A stretch of 9,857 bases of DNA, taken from NCBI GenBank assembly GCA_023389535.1, contig JAEWEH010000030.1, positions 1 through 9,857 of the forward strand, given 5' to 3'. The notes beneath the pieces were generated by a model. It saw only the letters and a program-made list of their open reading frames with translations, ran no database searches and was not told the DNA's origin. The translations under genes and the position numbers were made by a program. Positions 1 through 8,011 of this stretch are shown in pieces. The DNA comes from Pseudomonadota bacterium. Its GTDB lineage: Bacteria > Pseudomonadota > Gammaproteobacteria > Burkholderiales > Burkholderiaceae_B. Each line of letters opens with the position of its first letter. Position 1 is the first letter of the stretch.

Positions 1-513
1 GCTCGCCGCGAATCCAGGCCGCTGCGCACAACGCTCGACCTCGCCGAGCTCGTCGCCAGTGTCGTCCGTACGCGCGAAAAGGGCCAGCATCCGGCCACCC
101 GCACCTTTCAGGCTATACGGATTTACATCAATCAAGAGCTCGAGGAGCTCGCGCGCGCCCTCGCGGCAATACTGAAGATCCTTGCTCCGGGAGGGCGCTT
201 GGCGGTGATCAGTTTCCATTCTCTTGAAGACCGCATGGTCAAGCAATGCATTGCAGCGGCGTCCAGGCCCGCCGCCATGCATGCTCGCCTGCCGATATTG
301 GAAAGGGATATGCCGCAACCCATATTGAATTCTCTGGGTCGTATCCTGCCGACCGAGGAAGAGGCGCGCGACAACGTGCGCGCGCGGTCCGCCGTGCTGC
401 GCGTGGCGGAGCGCACAGCCACCCCCCTGCCGCCCGATCAGGGCGCTTCATTCATCAATGCCATGGGCCTGGTCGGGCATGGCCAGCGACGCAACAAACG
501 GAGGCAAGGATAA
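1..513 (+). CDS. rsmH: 16S rRNA (cytosine(1402)-N(4))-methyltransferase RsmH (MraW), 3' part
   Basis: Partial gene, open from base 1 in frame 1 and ending at TAA 511-513, giving 170 visible residues. The family is usually a little over 300 residues, so roughly the C-terminal half is present and the N-terminal SAM-binding glycine-rich motif lies upstream of the window. Seen: the family blocks [10 protein letters not shown] (visible residues 9-18), [12 protein letters not shown] (30-41) and [17 protein letters not shown] (62-78), then a basic tail ending QRRNKRRQG. RsmH methylates N4 of C1402 in the 16S rRNA decoding centre, using S-adenosylmethionine, in the cytoplasm. It is the usual gene directly upstream of ftsL in dcw clusters, as here. 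No frameshift or internal stop is seen. The start codon is outside the window. Identification is secure from the motifs and the context. Confidence 0.96.
   Translation, partial: ARRESRPLRTTLDLAELVASVVRTREKGQHPATRTFQAIRIYINQELEELARALAAILKILAPGGRLAVISFHSLEDRMVKQCIAAASRPAAMHARLPILERDMPQPILNSLGRILPTEEEARDNVRARSAVLRVAERTATPLPPDQGASFINAMGLVGHGQRRNKRRQG
500..504 (+). promoter_or_regulatory. Ribosome binding site of ftsL
   Basis: GGAGG lies 9 bases before the ATG at 514, within the last codons of rsmH. A second purine run, AAGGA (506-510), sits even closer. Together with the TAA immediately before the ATG they support 514 as the ftsL start and suggest reinitiation after rsmH. Confidence 0.6.
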
Positions 514-810
514 ATGGCCCGCCTCAGCATGCTCTTCGCTGTCTTGTTGATGCTCTCCGCGTTGTCGCTGGTCACCGCGCGCTTCCAGTCACGCCAGCTT
601 TTCATCCAGGCAGACAGGCTGGAAGACAAGGCGCGCGACCTGGATACGGACTGGCGCCGGCTGCAGCTCGAGCGTGCTGAATTGGCGCGCAATGCGCGCA
701 TAGACGGTGTTGCTCGGGGCGAGCTCGACATGGTGCCGACCTCTCCCGATCGGACCATCTATCTGAAGAGCAGCCCCGCCACCGCGCAAGCGGCCGGAGG
801 CCGGCCATGA
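514..810 (+). CDS. ftsL: Cell division protein FtsL
   Basis: A 98-residue bitopic inner-membrane protein. It has a very short N-terminal cytoplasmic part, one hydrophobic segment at about residues 4-21, and then a charged helical region (about 26-62, rich in Arg, Asp, Glu and Leu at heptad-like spacing) expected to form a periplasmic coiled coil. The C-terminal part around ELDMVPTSPDRTIYL (70-84) resembles the conserved end of FtsL proteins. FtsL pairs with FtsB and FtsQ and passes the activation signal to FtsW-FtsI during septation. The sequence is poorly conserved in this family, so the call rests on size, topology and position between rsmH and ftsI. The start at 514 abuts the rsmH stop (TAA then ATG, no spacer) and has a GGAGG 9 bases upstream. 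Its stop overlaps the ftsI start by ATGA. The length is normal. Confidence 0.93.
   Translation: MARLSMLFAVLLMLSALSLVTARFQSRQLFIQADRLEDKARDLDTDWRRLQLERAELARNARIDGVARGELDMVPTSPDRTIYLKSSPATAQAAGGRP
796..800 (+). promoter_or_regulatory. Ribosome binding site of ftsI
   Basis: GGAGG is placed 6 bases before the ATG at 807, inside the end of ftsL. The spacing is near optimal and confirms the ATGA-overlap start of ftsI. Confidence 0.6.
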
Positions 811-2540
811 AGCGCGTGCGCTTTTTCGACAGCCCCGTGCTGAATGTGCAGATGCCCTTGTGGCGCGCGCGCCTGGTGCTTATTCTATTGATGGTGGGCT
901 TTGCCGCATTGGGCGTCAAAGCCTTGTATCTGCAAGGCCTTTCCACCGAGTTCCTTCAGCAGCAGGGCGAACGCCGCTACGAGCGCACGCTGGTGCTGCC
1001 TGCCACGCGTGGCAAGATCTTCGATCGCAGCGGCACGGTGCTGGCGTCCAGCGTGCCCGTGCGCGCCATCTGGGCCATACCGGAAGACGCCCGCAACGCC
1101 TCGGATGCACAGTTAGGCGCCCTGGGCAAGTCGCTGGGCATGTCGGTGGCCGATATCAAGCGGCGCATTGCCGATCTGGACAAAAACTTCGTCTACATCA
1201 AGCGGCAGGTGGCCATGGACGTGGCCGATGAAATCCGCCACATGAAGATACCCGGCTTTCATCAGCAAGCCGAAATGCGCCGTTTCTATCCCGAGGGCGA
1301 TATTGCCGCCCATGTCATCGGTTTCACCAATATCGAAGACAAAGGCATTGAAGGCGTGGAGCTCGCTTTCGAAAAAGAACTGTCCGGCCAGCCGGGTTCG
1401 CGTCGTGTCATCAAGGACCGGCTGGGCCGAGTGGTCGAAGATGTGCAGGCCATCATTCCGCCGGTCAATGGCCAGGACTTGACGCTGTCCATCGACGCCG
1501 GCCTGCAGTTCGATACATTCACAGCACTCAAGAAGGCGCTGGAAGCACACAAGGCGAAAGCGGGTGCGGGCATTGTCGTGGACGTGCGTACCGGGGAAAT
1601 ACTGGCACTGGTGAATCTGCCCACCTACGATCCGAACGACCGCGATGACCGCAAAGGCCCTGCCCTGCGCAATCGCGCCATTACGGACACCTTCGAACCC
1701 GGTTCCATCATGAAGCCCTTCACGGCGGCGCTGGCACTGGATACGAAGAAGATCACCACATCGACGCTGTTCAATACCGGCAATGGCCAGTATCGTTATC
1801 AAGGCTCGACGATATCCGACGTCAGCCGCAATGGCACGATCACTGTCGCCGACGTGCTGCGGCGCTCCAGCAATATCGGCATGACGATGATCTCGGAACG
1901 CCTGACTTCCCAGGAAATGTGGAACAAATTCACCCAATTGGGTTTCGGTCGGGCGCCGCAAGCCAATTTCCCCGGCGTCGCCTCGGGCCGCTTGCGCCCC
2001 TGGGAACGTTGGCGACCCATTGAGCGGGCCACCATGGCTTACGGTTATGGCCTGTCCGTGTCGTTATTGCAGATGGCGCATGCCTATACCGCTTTCGCAC
2101 GTTCGGGGGACATGGTGTCCCTGACCTTGCTGAAGCGCGAGGGCAAGCCCACCAGTGTCCAAGTCTATACACCCGAGGTTTCCACGCAGATACGCTCCAT
2201 GCTGGAAGCGGCAGCGGGGCCGGATGGCGCCAAACTGGCCCAAGTGCAAGGCTATCGGGTCGCCGGTAAAAGCGGTACGGCGCGCCAGATTGTCAATGGC
2301 CGGTACAGCACTTCGCTGTATCGCGGATCCTTCGTGGGCTTTGCGCCGGTATCGGATCCTCGCATTGTGGTGGCCATCACCATCGACGAGCCGCATTCCA
2401 ACGGATATTACGGCGGGCGCGTCGCTGCACCGGTATTTGCCGAGGTGGTGGCCAGCAGCTTGCGACGGCTGGGTGTTCAGCCCGACGCACCCATCGAATC
2501 ATTGGTGGCTGTAGGCCCCAAAGGGGGGCGGTCGGAATGA
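807..2540 (+). CDS. ftsI: Peptidoglycan D,D-transpeptidase FtsI (PBP3)
   Basis: A 577-residue class B penicillin-binding protein that crosslinks septal peptidoglycan and works with the glycosyltransferase FtsW encoded further down. Seen: a short cytoplasmic head, one membrane anchor at about residues 21-42, and a periplasmic pedestal with RGKIFDRSGTVLA (68-80) and FYPEGDIAAHVIGF (160-173). The transpeptidase domain (about 225-555) carries the three active-site motifs: SIMK (Ser300 nucleophile, Lys303) in EPGSIMKPF, SSN (354-356) and KSGT (488-491). The third motif reads KSGT where E. coli has KTGT, a common conservative variant. The length is close to E. coli FtsI (588). The start at 807 overlaps the ftsL stop by 4 bases and has GGAGG 6 bases upstream. 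The stop overlaps the murE start in the same way. All catalytic residues are present, so the enzyme should be active and a beta-lactam target. Confidence 0.98.
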   Translation: MKRVRFFDSPVLNVQMPLWRARLVLILLMVGFAALGVKALYLQGLSTEFLQQQGERRYERTLVLPATRGKIFDRSGTVLASSVPVRAIWAIPEDARNASDAQLGALGKSLGMSVADIKRRIADLDKNFVYIKRQVAMDVADEIRHMKIPGFHQQAEMRRFYPEGDIAAHVIGFTNIEDKGIEGVELAFEKELSGQPGSRRVIKDRLGRVVEDVQAIIPPVNGQDLTLSIDAGLQFDTFTALKKALEAHKAKAGAGIVVDVRTGEILALVNLPTYDPNDRDDRKGPALRNRAITDTFEPGSIMKPFTAALALDTKKITTSTLFNTGNGQYRYQGSTISDVSRNGTITVADVLRRSSNIGMTMISERLTSQEMWNKFTQLGFGRAPQANFPGVASGRLRPWERWRPIERATMAYGYGLSVSLLQMAHAYTAFARSGDMVSLTLLKREGKPTSVQVYTPEVSTQIRSMLEAAAGPDGAKLAQVQGYRVAGKSGTARQIVNGRYSTSLYRGSFVGFAPVSDPRIVVAITIDEPHSNGYYGGRVAAPVFAEVVASSLRRLGVQPDAPIESLVAVGPKGGRSE

Positions 2541-5323
2541 ACGCGCACGAGATCGTTGCATGGCTAAGCGGGCATGTCTCCAACAAGGCGCGGTTGTGCC
2601 TGGACACACGCCAGCTTCATGCTGGCGATGTGTTTTTTGCATGCCCCGGCGCCACCAGCGACGGCAGGCAGTACGTGGGCCAGGCCTTGCAGCACGGCGC
2701 CGCCGCGATCGTGATGCAGGCGGACGCCAACAACCCGGCGCCCGCATTGCCGGTGCCCGTGTTGCAGGTGGCCGATCTGCGCAGCAAGCTGGGGGCGACG
2801 GCAGACCTTTGGTACGGCGAGCCGTCTGCAGCCATGTCGGTGGTGGCCATCACCGGGACCAACGGCAAGACCAGTTGTGCCCAATGGTTGGCGGCGGCAT
2901 TGAATGCCGAGTCCGTGCCTTGCGGGACGATCGGCACACTGGGCGTGTCACTGCCTGACGGCAGTAACCTGGGCGGCGCGCTGACCACACCCGATGTGCT
3001 TGCGCTGCATCACAACCTGGCTGTCCTGCGCGATACGGGTGCGCAGGTCGTCGCCTTGGAAGCGTCCTCGATCGGGATAGAGCAGGGGCGGCTGGATGGC
3101 GTCCGCGTCAGCGTGGCGGGCTTTACCAATCTGACGCACGACCATCTGGACTATCACCATAGCCTGCAGAACTACAAGCTTGCCAAATTCGAATTGTTCA
3201 GGCGGCCCGAGCTGCGCCGCGCCATCGTCAATGCGGACGATCCGGCCGGCGCTGAACTGCTGGCCATGCTGTCGCCGGACCTTGCGGTGGCCTATTCGGC
3301 CGCGGGGCTGGAGACGGCTTCGCTGCGAGCCCATGATATCCACACGGGCACCGACGGTTTGGTATTCAACCTGTGCATGCAGAGCCGCACGGTCCAGTTA
3401 TTGACGCATCTGGTGGGCGGGCACAACGTGGCCAACCTGCTGTTGGTGGCTGCGACCCTGCAGGAACTGGGCTGGGGTGTGCACCAGATTGCCAGGGTGC
3501 TGCAGGAACTCCAGCCCGTCGAAGGCCGGCTGCAAGTCGTCGAGGCGCCGCAATCCGGCCCAACCGGTGGACTGCCTTTGGTTGTCGTCGACTACGCACA
3601 TACTCCCGATGCGCTCGAGCGCAGCCTGCTTGCGCTGCGGGAAGTCGTTGCGACGCGCGGTGGCAAGCTGGTCTGCGTATTCGGCTGTGGCGGCAATCGC
3701 GATCGTGCGAAACGCCCCTTGATGGGACGTATTGCCGCCGAACTGGCCGACGGCGTTGTCCTGACCAGCGACAACCCGCGCGATGAAGACCCGCTGGCGA
3801 TCGTCGACGAAATCATGCACGGCATGAACCCGCCGGTGGAGATCGAGCTGGACCGCGCTGTGGCGATATTGAACGCCATCTGGAGCAGCGGCCCCGCTGA
3901 TGTCATCCTGCTTGCAGGAAAAGGGCATGAGACCTACCAGGAGGCCCATGGCCAACGCACGCCTTTCGATGACCGGGAATGGGCGCGCTTTGCCTTGATG
4001 TGGCTGCGGGGGCTGACCATTTCCACGGATACCCGCAGCATCGCCGAAGGCCAGCTGTTCGTGGCCTTGAAGGGCGCATCGTTCGACGGCCATGCTTACC
4101 TGGGTCGAGCCGCCCAGGCCGGCGCGTGCGCGGCGGTGGTCGAGCAGCGCGATACTTCGGTGCCGCTGCATCAGTTTGTGCTGGGTGACACCCGGCAGGC
4201 GCTGATCAGGGCGGCTACCGCTTGGCGGCGCAGCTTTGATCTGCCGGTCATTGCGGTCACCGGCAGCAACGGCAAGACCACGACCAAAGAAATGATCGCC
4301 GCCATACTGCGCCAGTCCATGGGCGAGGCCAGCCTGGCAACGCGCGGCAACCTGAACAATGATATCGGCGTGCCCCTGACCGTGCTGCGGCTTACGCGCG
4401 CCCATCGGGCGGCCGTGTTCGAACTGGGCATGAACCATCCGGGCGAAATCAGCTTGTTGGCGCAGATCGCGCAACCGACGATCGCGCTGGTGAACAACGC
4501 CCAAAGAGAGCACCAGGAATTCATGCACACCGTCGAGGCCGTGGCCCGCGAGAATGGTTCGGTCTTTGATTACCTGCCGGCCGAAGGCTTGGCCGTCTTC
4601 CCCGGTGACGATGCCTATGCGGATCTGTGGAAAGGCCTGGCACAGGCGCGGCGGACTTCGCTATTTGGCTTTGATCCATCCTTCGATGTGCACGCCGACC
4701 AGATCCACGCTGAATCCACCCGCACCGCGTTTCAATTACGCTCGGCCGCAGGCAGCATCGGCGTGACCCTGTCCGCAGCGGGCGTGCATAATCTGCGTAA
4801 CGCCTTGGCCGCCGCTGCTTGCGCCTTGGGCGCGGGCGTGCCGCTGAACCATGTGGCACAGGGATTGGCATCCTTCAACCCGGTCGCGGGGCGCATGCAG
4901 CTGCGCAGGCTGCCCGATGGTTTTCAACTGATCGACGATACCTATAACGCCAACCCGGACTCGGTGCGCGCGGCCATTGATGTGTTGGCTGGGCTGGCCG
5001 GCAGAAGGATGCTGGTGCTGGGCGATATGGGCGAGGTTGGATCCAATGGGCCCGCCATGCATGCGGAGGTAGGGGCCTATGCCCGCGAGCGTGGCATAGA
5101 TGTGCTGCTCGCCTTCGGGCCGGCCAGCGCCGAAGCGGCGCGCGCTTTCGGCCCGCAAGCCCAGGCCTTTGATTCGATGGAAGTGCTCATTCAGTCGCTG
5201 GCCACCCTGGCTCCGGCCCATATTCTCGTGAAAGGATCTCGTAGTACCCGCATGGAAAGAGTAGTGAAAGCGTTGGAAGAACAACACATAGACCACGTGG
5301 ACGGGGGCCATCATGCTACTTGA
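2537..5323 (+). CDS. murE-murF: Bifunctional UDP-MurNAc-tripeptide synthetase / UDP-MurNAc-pentapeptide synthetase (MurE-MurF fusion)
   Basis: One 928-residue frame holds two complete Mur ligases, so two consecutive ATP-dependent cytoplasmic steps are on one chain: addition of meso-diaminopimelate, then of D-Ala-D-Ala. The MurE part (about 1-487) has DTR (23-25), the P-loop TGTNGKT (106-112), DHLDYH (202-207), the probable carbamylated Lys217, GGHN (294-297), DYAHTPDAL (352-360), and DNPR (412-415), the signature for meso-diaminopimelate. The MurF part (about 488-928) has DTR (498-500), LFVALKG (507-513), P-loop TGSNGKTT (575-582), NLNNDIGVP (605-613), [10 protein letters not shown] (800-809), LGDMGEVG (828-835) and VKGSRS (898-903). 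There is no stop or frameshift between them. The MurF front end is shortened to a few residues, and Asn673 sits where E. coli MurF has carbamylated Lys202. The start at 2537 overlaps the ftsI stop by ATGA; the upstream sequence is a G-rich run (2523-2528) rather than a classic Shine-Dalgarno. The fused form is known in Bordetella, as I recall. Confidence 0.97.
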   Translation: MNAHEIVAWLSGHVSNKARLCLDTRQLHAGDVFFACPGATSDGRQYVGQALQHGAAAIVMQADANNPAPALPVPVLQVADLRSKLGATADLWYGEPSAAMSVVAITGTNGKTSCAQWLAAALNAESVPCGTIGTLGVSLPDGSNLGGALTTPDVLALHHNLAVLRDTGAQVVALEASSIGIEQGRLDGVRVSVAGFTNLTHDHLDYHHSLQNYKLAKFELFRRPELRRAIVNADDPAGAELLAMLSPDLAVAYSAAGLETASLRAHDIHTGTDGLVFNLCMQSRTVQLLTHLVGGHNVANLLLVAATLQELGWGVHQIARVLQELQPVEGRLQVVEAPQSGPTGGLPLVVVDYAHTPDALERSLLALREVVATRGGKLVCVFGCGGNRDRAKRPLMGRIAAELADGVVLTSDNPRDEDPLAIVDEIMHGMNPPVEIELDRAVAILNAIWSSGPADVILLAGKGHETYQEAHGQRTPFDDREWARFALMWLRGLTISTDTRSIAEGQLFVALKGASFDGHAYLGRAAQAGACAAVVEQRDTSVPLHQFVLGDTRQALIRAATAWRRSFDLPVIAVTGSNGKTTTKEMIAAILRQSMGEASLATRGNLNNDIGVPLTVLRLTRAHRAAVFELGMNHPGEISLLAQIAQPTIALVNNAQREHQEFMHTVEAVARENGSVFDYLPAEGLAVFPGDDAYADLWKGLAQARRTSLFGFDPSFDVHADQIHAESTRTAFQLRSAAGSIGVTLSAAGVHNLRNALAAAACALGAGVPLNHVAQGLASFNPVAGRMQLRRLPDGFQLIDDTYNANPDSVRAAIDVLAGLAGRRMLVLGDMGEVGSNGPAMHAEVGAYARERGIDVLLAFGPASAEAARAFGPQAQAFDSMEVLIQSLATLAPAHILVKGSRSTRMERVVKALEEQHIDHVDGGHHAT
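5303..5307 (+). promoter_or_regulatory. Ribosome binding site of mraY
   Basis: A GGGGG run lies 5 bases before the ATG at 5313, inside the end of the murE-murF frame. It supports the start that overlaps the upstream gene by 11 bases. The match to the anti-Shine-Dalgarno sequence is only partial. Confidence 0.4.
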
Positions 5324-6485
5324 ACTGGCGCGCTGGCTGTCCGATTCGCATATACGCGCCTTCGGCGTATTTGAATACATTACATTCCGTGCCGTCCTGG
5401 CTTGCGGAACGGCCTTGCTGATCGGCTTGTTCGCCGGCCCCTGGGTGATACGCAAGCTGACAGAGCTGAAGATAGGCCAGGCCGTGCGCGCCTACGGGCC
5501 GCAATCGCACCTGCAGAAGAACGGCACGCCGACCATGGGCGGTGCGCTCATCCTGATCTCGATCGGCGTCAGCACGCTGATGTGGGCCGACTGGACCAAT
5601 CGTTTTGTATGGGTGGTGCTTCTGGTGACTTTCGGCTTCGGCTGGATAGGCTGGGCGGACGACTACAAGAAGGTAGTACATCATGACCCCGAAGGCATGT
5701 CGTCGCGCAGGAAATTTTTCTGGCAGGCGCTGATAGGCATCGTGGCCGCCGTGTATCTCAGTTTCGCCGTGTCGGCGCCGGCCAATGCAGAGCTTTGGCC
5801 CTTGTTCAGGGACTGGGTATTGAGCGGCTTCACCATGCCTTTGCCCACCCGCGCCGACCTGATCGTGCCTTTCTTCAAGAGCGTCAGCTATCCGCTGGGC
5901 GTGTTCGGTTTCGTCGCCCTGACCTGGCTGGTGATCGTGGGTTCGAGCAATGCCGTGAACCTGACCGATGGCCTGGATGGCCTCGCCATCATGCCCACCG
6001 TCATGGTCGGTAGCGCGCTAGGCATATTCGCGTATGTCGTGGGGCGCGTGGATTATTCCAAGTACCTGTTGTTCCCCTACATACCGGGTGCGTCGGAACT
6101 GATGGTTTTATGCGCCGCCATTGCCGGCGCCGGGCTGGCTTTCTTGTGGTTCAACGCCTATCCGGCCCAGGTCTTCATGGGCGATGTCGGGGCACTGGCC
6201 CTGGGCGGGGCGCTGGGCACCATTGCCGTCATTGTCCGCCAGGAAATCGTGCTGTTCATCATGGGCGGTGTTTTTGTGGTCGAAACGCTGTCGGTGATGC
6301 TGCAGGTGGCTTGGTTCAAGTACACCAAGAAAAGGTATGGCGAGGGCCGGCGCATCTTTCGCATGGCCCCGCTGCATCATCATTTCGAAGTCACCGGCTG
6401 GAAGGAAACACAGGTGGTGGTGCGATTCTGGATCATCAGCATGATGCTGGTGCTCATTGGCTTGGCGAGTTTGAAGTTGCGATGA
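5313..6485 (+). CDS. mraY: Phospho-N-acetylmuramoyl-pentapeptide-transferase MraY
   Basis: A 390-residue polytopic inner-membrane enzyme. It transfers phospho-MurNAc-pentapeptide from UDP to undecaprenyl phosphate to give lipid I, the first membrane step of peptidoglycan synthesis. Seen: about ten hydrophobic segments and the family motifs [10 protein letters not shown] (71-80), ADDYKK (115-120, Asp116 and Asp117), [13 protein letters not shown] (213-225), [13 protein letters not shown] (281-293, with Asp291 corresponding to E. coli Asp267) and PLHHHFE (353-359). It is longer than E. coli MraY (360), mainly through about 23 extra residues in the loop around 152-184 and a few near 338-346. The start at 5313 overlaps the MurF end by 11 bases. 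A G-rich run at 5303-5307 may serve as its ribosome binding site. The stop overlaps murD by ATGA. All catalytic aspartates are present. Confidence 0.98.
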   Translation: MLLELARWLSDSHIRAFGVFEYITFRAVLACGTALLIGLFAGPWVIRKLTELKIGQAVRAYGPQSHLQKNGTPTMGGALILISIGVSTLMWADWTNRFVWVVLLVTFGFGWIGWADDYKKVVHHDPEGMSSRRKFFWQALIGIVAAVYLSFAVSAPANAELWPLFRDWVLSGFTMPLPTRADLIVPFFKSVSYPLGVFGFVALTWLVIVGSSNAVNLTDGLDGLAIMPTVMVGSALGIFAYVVGRVDYSKYLLFPYIPGASELMVLCAAIAGAGLAFLWFNAYPAQVFMGDVGALALGGALGTIAVIVRQEIVLFIMGGVFVVETLSVMLQVAWFKYTKKRYGEGRRIFRMAPLHHHFEVTGWKETQVVVRFWIISMMLVLIGLASLKLR

Positions 6486-8011
6486 ATACCATGTCCTTTC
6501 CCTCTCTGCGCGTCGACGGCCTGACCCTGATATTGGGTCTGGGCGAGACCGGTGTTGCGGCGGCACTGTGGTGCGCGCGGCACGGCGCGGGCCTGCGCGT
6601 GCTGGATACGCGCAACGAGCCAGGGGGACTGGAAGCATTGCGCGCCGGCTTGGGCGATGCGCAGGTTGATTATCGCCTGGGGCCGCAAGCCTTCGATGCA
6701 GATGCGCTGCAGGACGTGCACACCATTGTGCTGAGCCCGGGCCTGGCTCCGTCGGGGCAGCCGCAGCAAGCTTTGCTGGCCACGGCGGTCGAGCGCAATA
6801 TCGAAGTGATAGGCGAAATCGAGCTGTTCGCGCGGGCCTTGGCCGATATGGCGACGCAGGGCTACGAGCCCAACGTCCTCGCCATCACGGGCACCAATGG
6901 CAAGACCACGGTCACCGCCATGACGCGCCAGTTGGTAGAAGCCAGCGGTCGCAGCGCCAGGGCCGCCGGCAATATCGGGCCGGCTGCGCTCGCAGCGTTG
7001 CAGTCGGCGCTCGATGCCGGCGAACTGCCCGAGGTCTGGGTGCTGGAGCTGTCCAGCTTCCAGCTGGAATCGACCCATACGCTGGCGCCTGACGCGGCTG
7101 TGGTGCTCAATGTGACGCAGGACCATCTGGACTGGCATGGGTCCATGCAAGCTTATGCAGCCGCCAAGGCGCGCCTGCTTCATATGTCGCGCATCGCGGT
7201 CGTCAATCGCGACGACGTACTGGTGGCCGGCATGGTGGCCAAGCTCGATATGCCGCAGGTGCGCAGCTTCGGCAGCGACTGCCCCGTCCTGGACGGCGAT
7301 CTGGGCCTGGAGCACAGCGGCGCGGTGATGTGGCTGGCGGCGGCCGAGCCGGTCGACTTTGACCTGCCTGTTGCCGCCGGACGGCGCAAAAAGCAGGCGT
7401 CCGAACCTGCGCGCGCCGAGGGGCGTGTGACCCGCCTGATGCCGGCGGACGCCCTGCGGGTGCATGGACAGCACAACGCCTTGAACGCTTTGGCGGCGCT
7501 GGCGCTCGCACGCAGCCTGGGCTTCGGCTGGGCCGGCATGTTGCGGGCGCTGCGTGACTACGCGGGCGAGCCGCATCGCACAGAATTCATACGCAACATC
7601 GCCGGCGTGGATTTCATCAACGACAGCAAAGGCACGAATGTGGGCGCCACGGTTGCCGCGCTGGAAGGCACGGAAGGAAAAACCGTCCTGATTGCCGGCG
7701 GACTGGGCAAGGGGCAAGATTTTTCGCCGCTGGCCCGGGCCGTGCGAGACCATGCGCGTGCCGTGGTCCTGATCGGTCAGGACGCAGCGCTGATCGAAGC
7801 GACGCTGCAGGGCGCCGAGCTTGACATCCGCCACGCCGCAACCATGCAGGAAGCGGTGGACGAAGCGTTTGCGCTGGCTCGTGAAGGCGATACGGTATTG
7901 CTTTCGCCTGCCTGCGCCAGCATGGATATGTTCAAGAACTATGGGCAGCGGGGCGCATGTTTTGCCGACGCCGTCCATGAGCTGGCCTTGAGCCGCGGGG
8001 AGGTGGCATGA
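6482..8011 (+). CDS. murD: UDP-N-acetylmuramoylalanine--D-glutamate ligase MurD
   Basis: A 509-residue cytoplasmic Mur ligase that joins D-glutamate to UDP-MurNAc-L-Ala with ATP, one step before MurE. Domain 1 (about 13-120) has the Rossmann-like LILGLGETG (16-24) and SPGLAPS (85-91). Domain 2 has P-loop TGTNGKTT (136-143), ELSSFQLE (189-196), DHLDWH (214-219) and the probable carbamylated Lys229. GQHN (329-332) leads to domain 3, with FINDSKGTN (378-386) and [14 protein letters not shown] (473-486). It is about 70 residues longer than E. coli MurD (438). About 33 of the extra residues lie between Lys229 and GQHN, including a charged stretch at 300-314. I chose 6482 because it overlaps the mraY stop as ATGA. 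The same frame stays open far upstream within mraY, but that part shows no MurD similarity. There is no clear Shine-Dalgarno, so translation is probably coupled to mraY. ATG 6491 is an alternative start. Confidence 0.96.
   Translation: MNTMSFPSLRVDGLTLILGLGETGVAAALWCARHGAGLRVLDTRNEPGGLEALRAGLGDAQVDYRLGPQAFDADALQDVHTIVLSPGLAPSGQPQQALLATAVERNIEVIGEIELFARALADMATQGYEPNVLAITGTNGKTTVTAMTRQLVEASGRSARAAGNIGPAALAALQSALDAGELPEVWVLELSSFQLESTHTLAPDAAVVLNVTQDHLDWHGSMQAYAAAKARLLHMSRIAVVNRDDVLVAGMVAKLDMPQVRSFGSDCPVLDGDLGLEHSGAVMWLAAAEPVDFDLPVAAGRRKKQASEPARAEGRVTRLMPADALRVHGQHNALNALAALALARSLGFGWAGMLRALRDYAGEPHRTEFIRNIAGVDFINDSKGTNVGATVAALEGTEGKTVLIAGGLGKGQDFSPLARAVRDHARAVVLIGQDAALIEATLQGAELDIRHAATMQEAVDEAFALAREGDTVLLSPACASMDMFKNYGQRGACFADAVHELALSRGEVA
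7997..8003 (+). promoter_or_regulatory. Ribosome binding site of ftsW
   Basis: GGGGAGG lies 4 bases before the ATG at 8008, inside the end of murD. It favours 8008 over the later in-frame ATGs at 8017 and 8068. Confidence 0.55.

Noticed and set aside
1113..1961. Minus-strand open frame (282 codons) opposite ftsI
   Set aside because: Antisense to the FtsI pedestal and catalytic domain, with no family resemblance.
3398..4528. Minus-strand open frame (376 codons) opposite murE-murF
   Set aside because: It is antisense to conserved Mur ligase motifs, and the translation has no recognisable domain. Treated as a shadow frame.
2537..5323. Possibility that the MurE-MurF fusion is a sequencing error
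   Set aside because: Both parts are in the same frame with intact motifs and a coherent helix across the join. A single-base indel would not give a clean in-frame join with a shortened MurF head, and such fusions are known in Bordetella.
6110..6481. Upstream extension of the murD frame into mraY
   Set aside because: The frame stays open, but its translation is the shifted reading of conserved mraY motifs and has no MurD character. The true start is the ATGA overlap at 6482.
6380..7978. Long minus-strand open frame (532 codons) opposite murD
   Set aside because: It lies almost wholly antisense to a well-supported murD, matches no family I recognise, and long antisense open frames are expected in GC-rich coding DNA.
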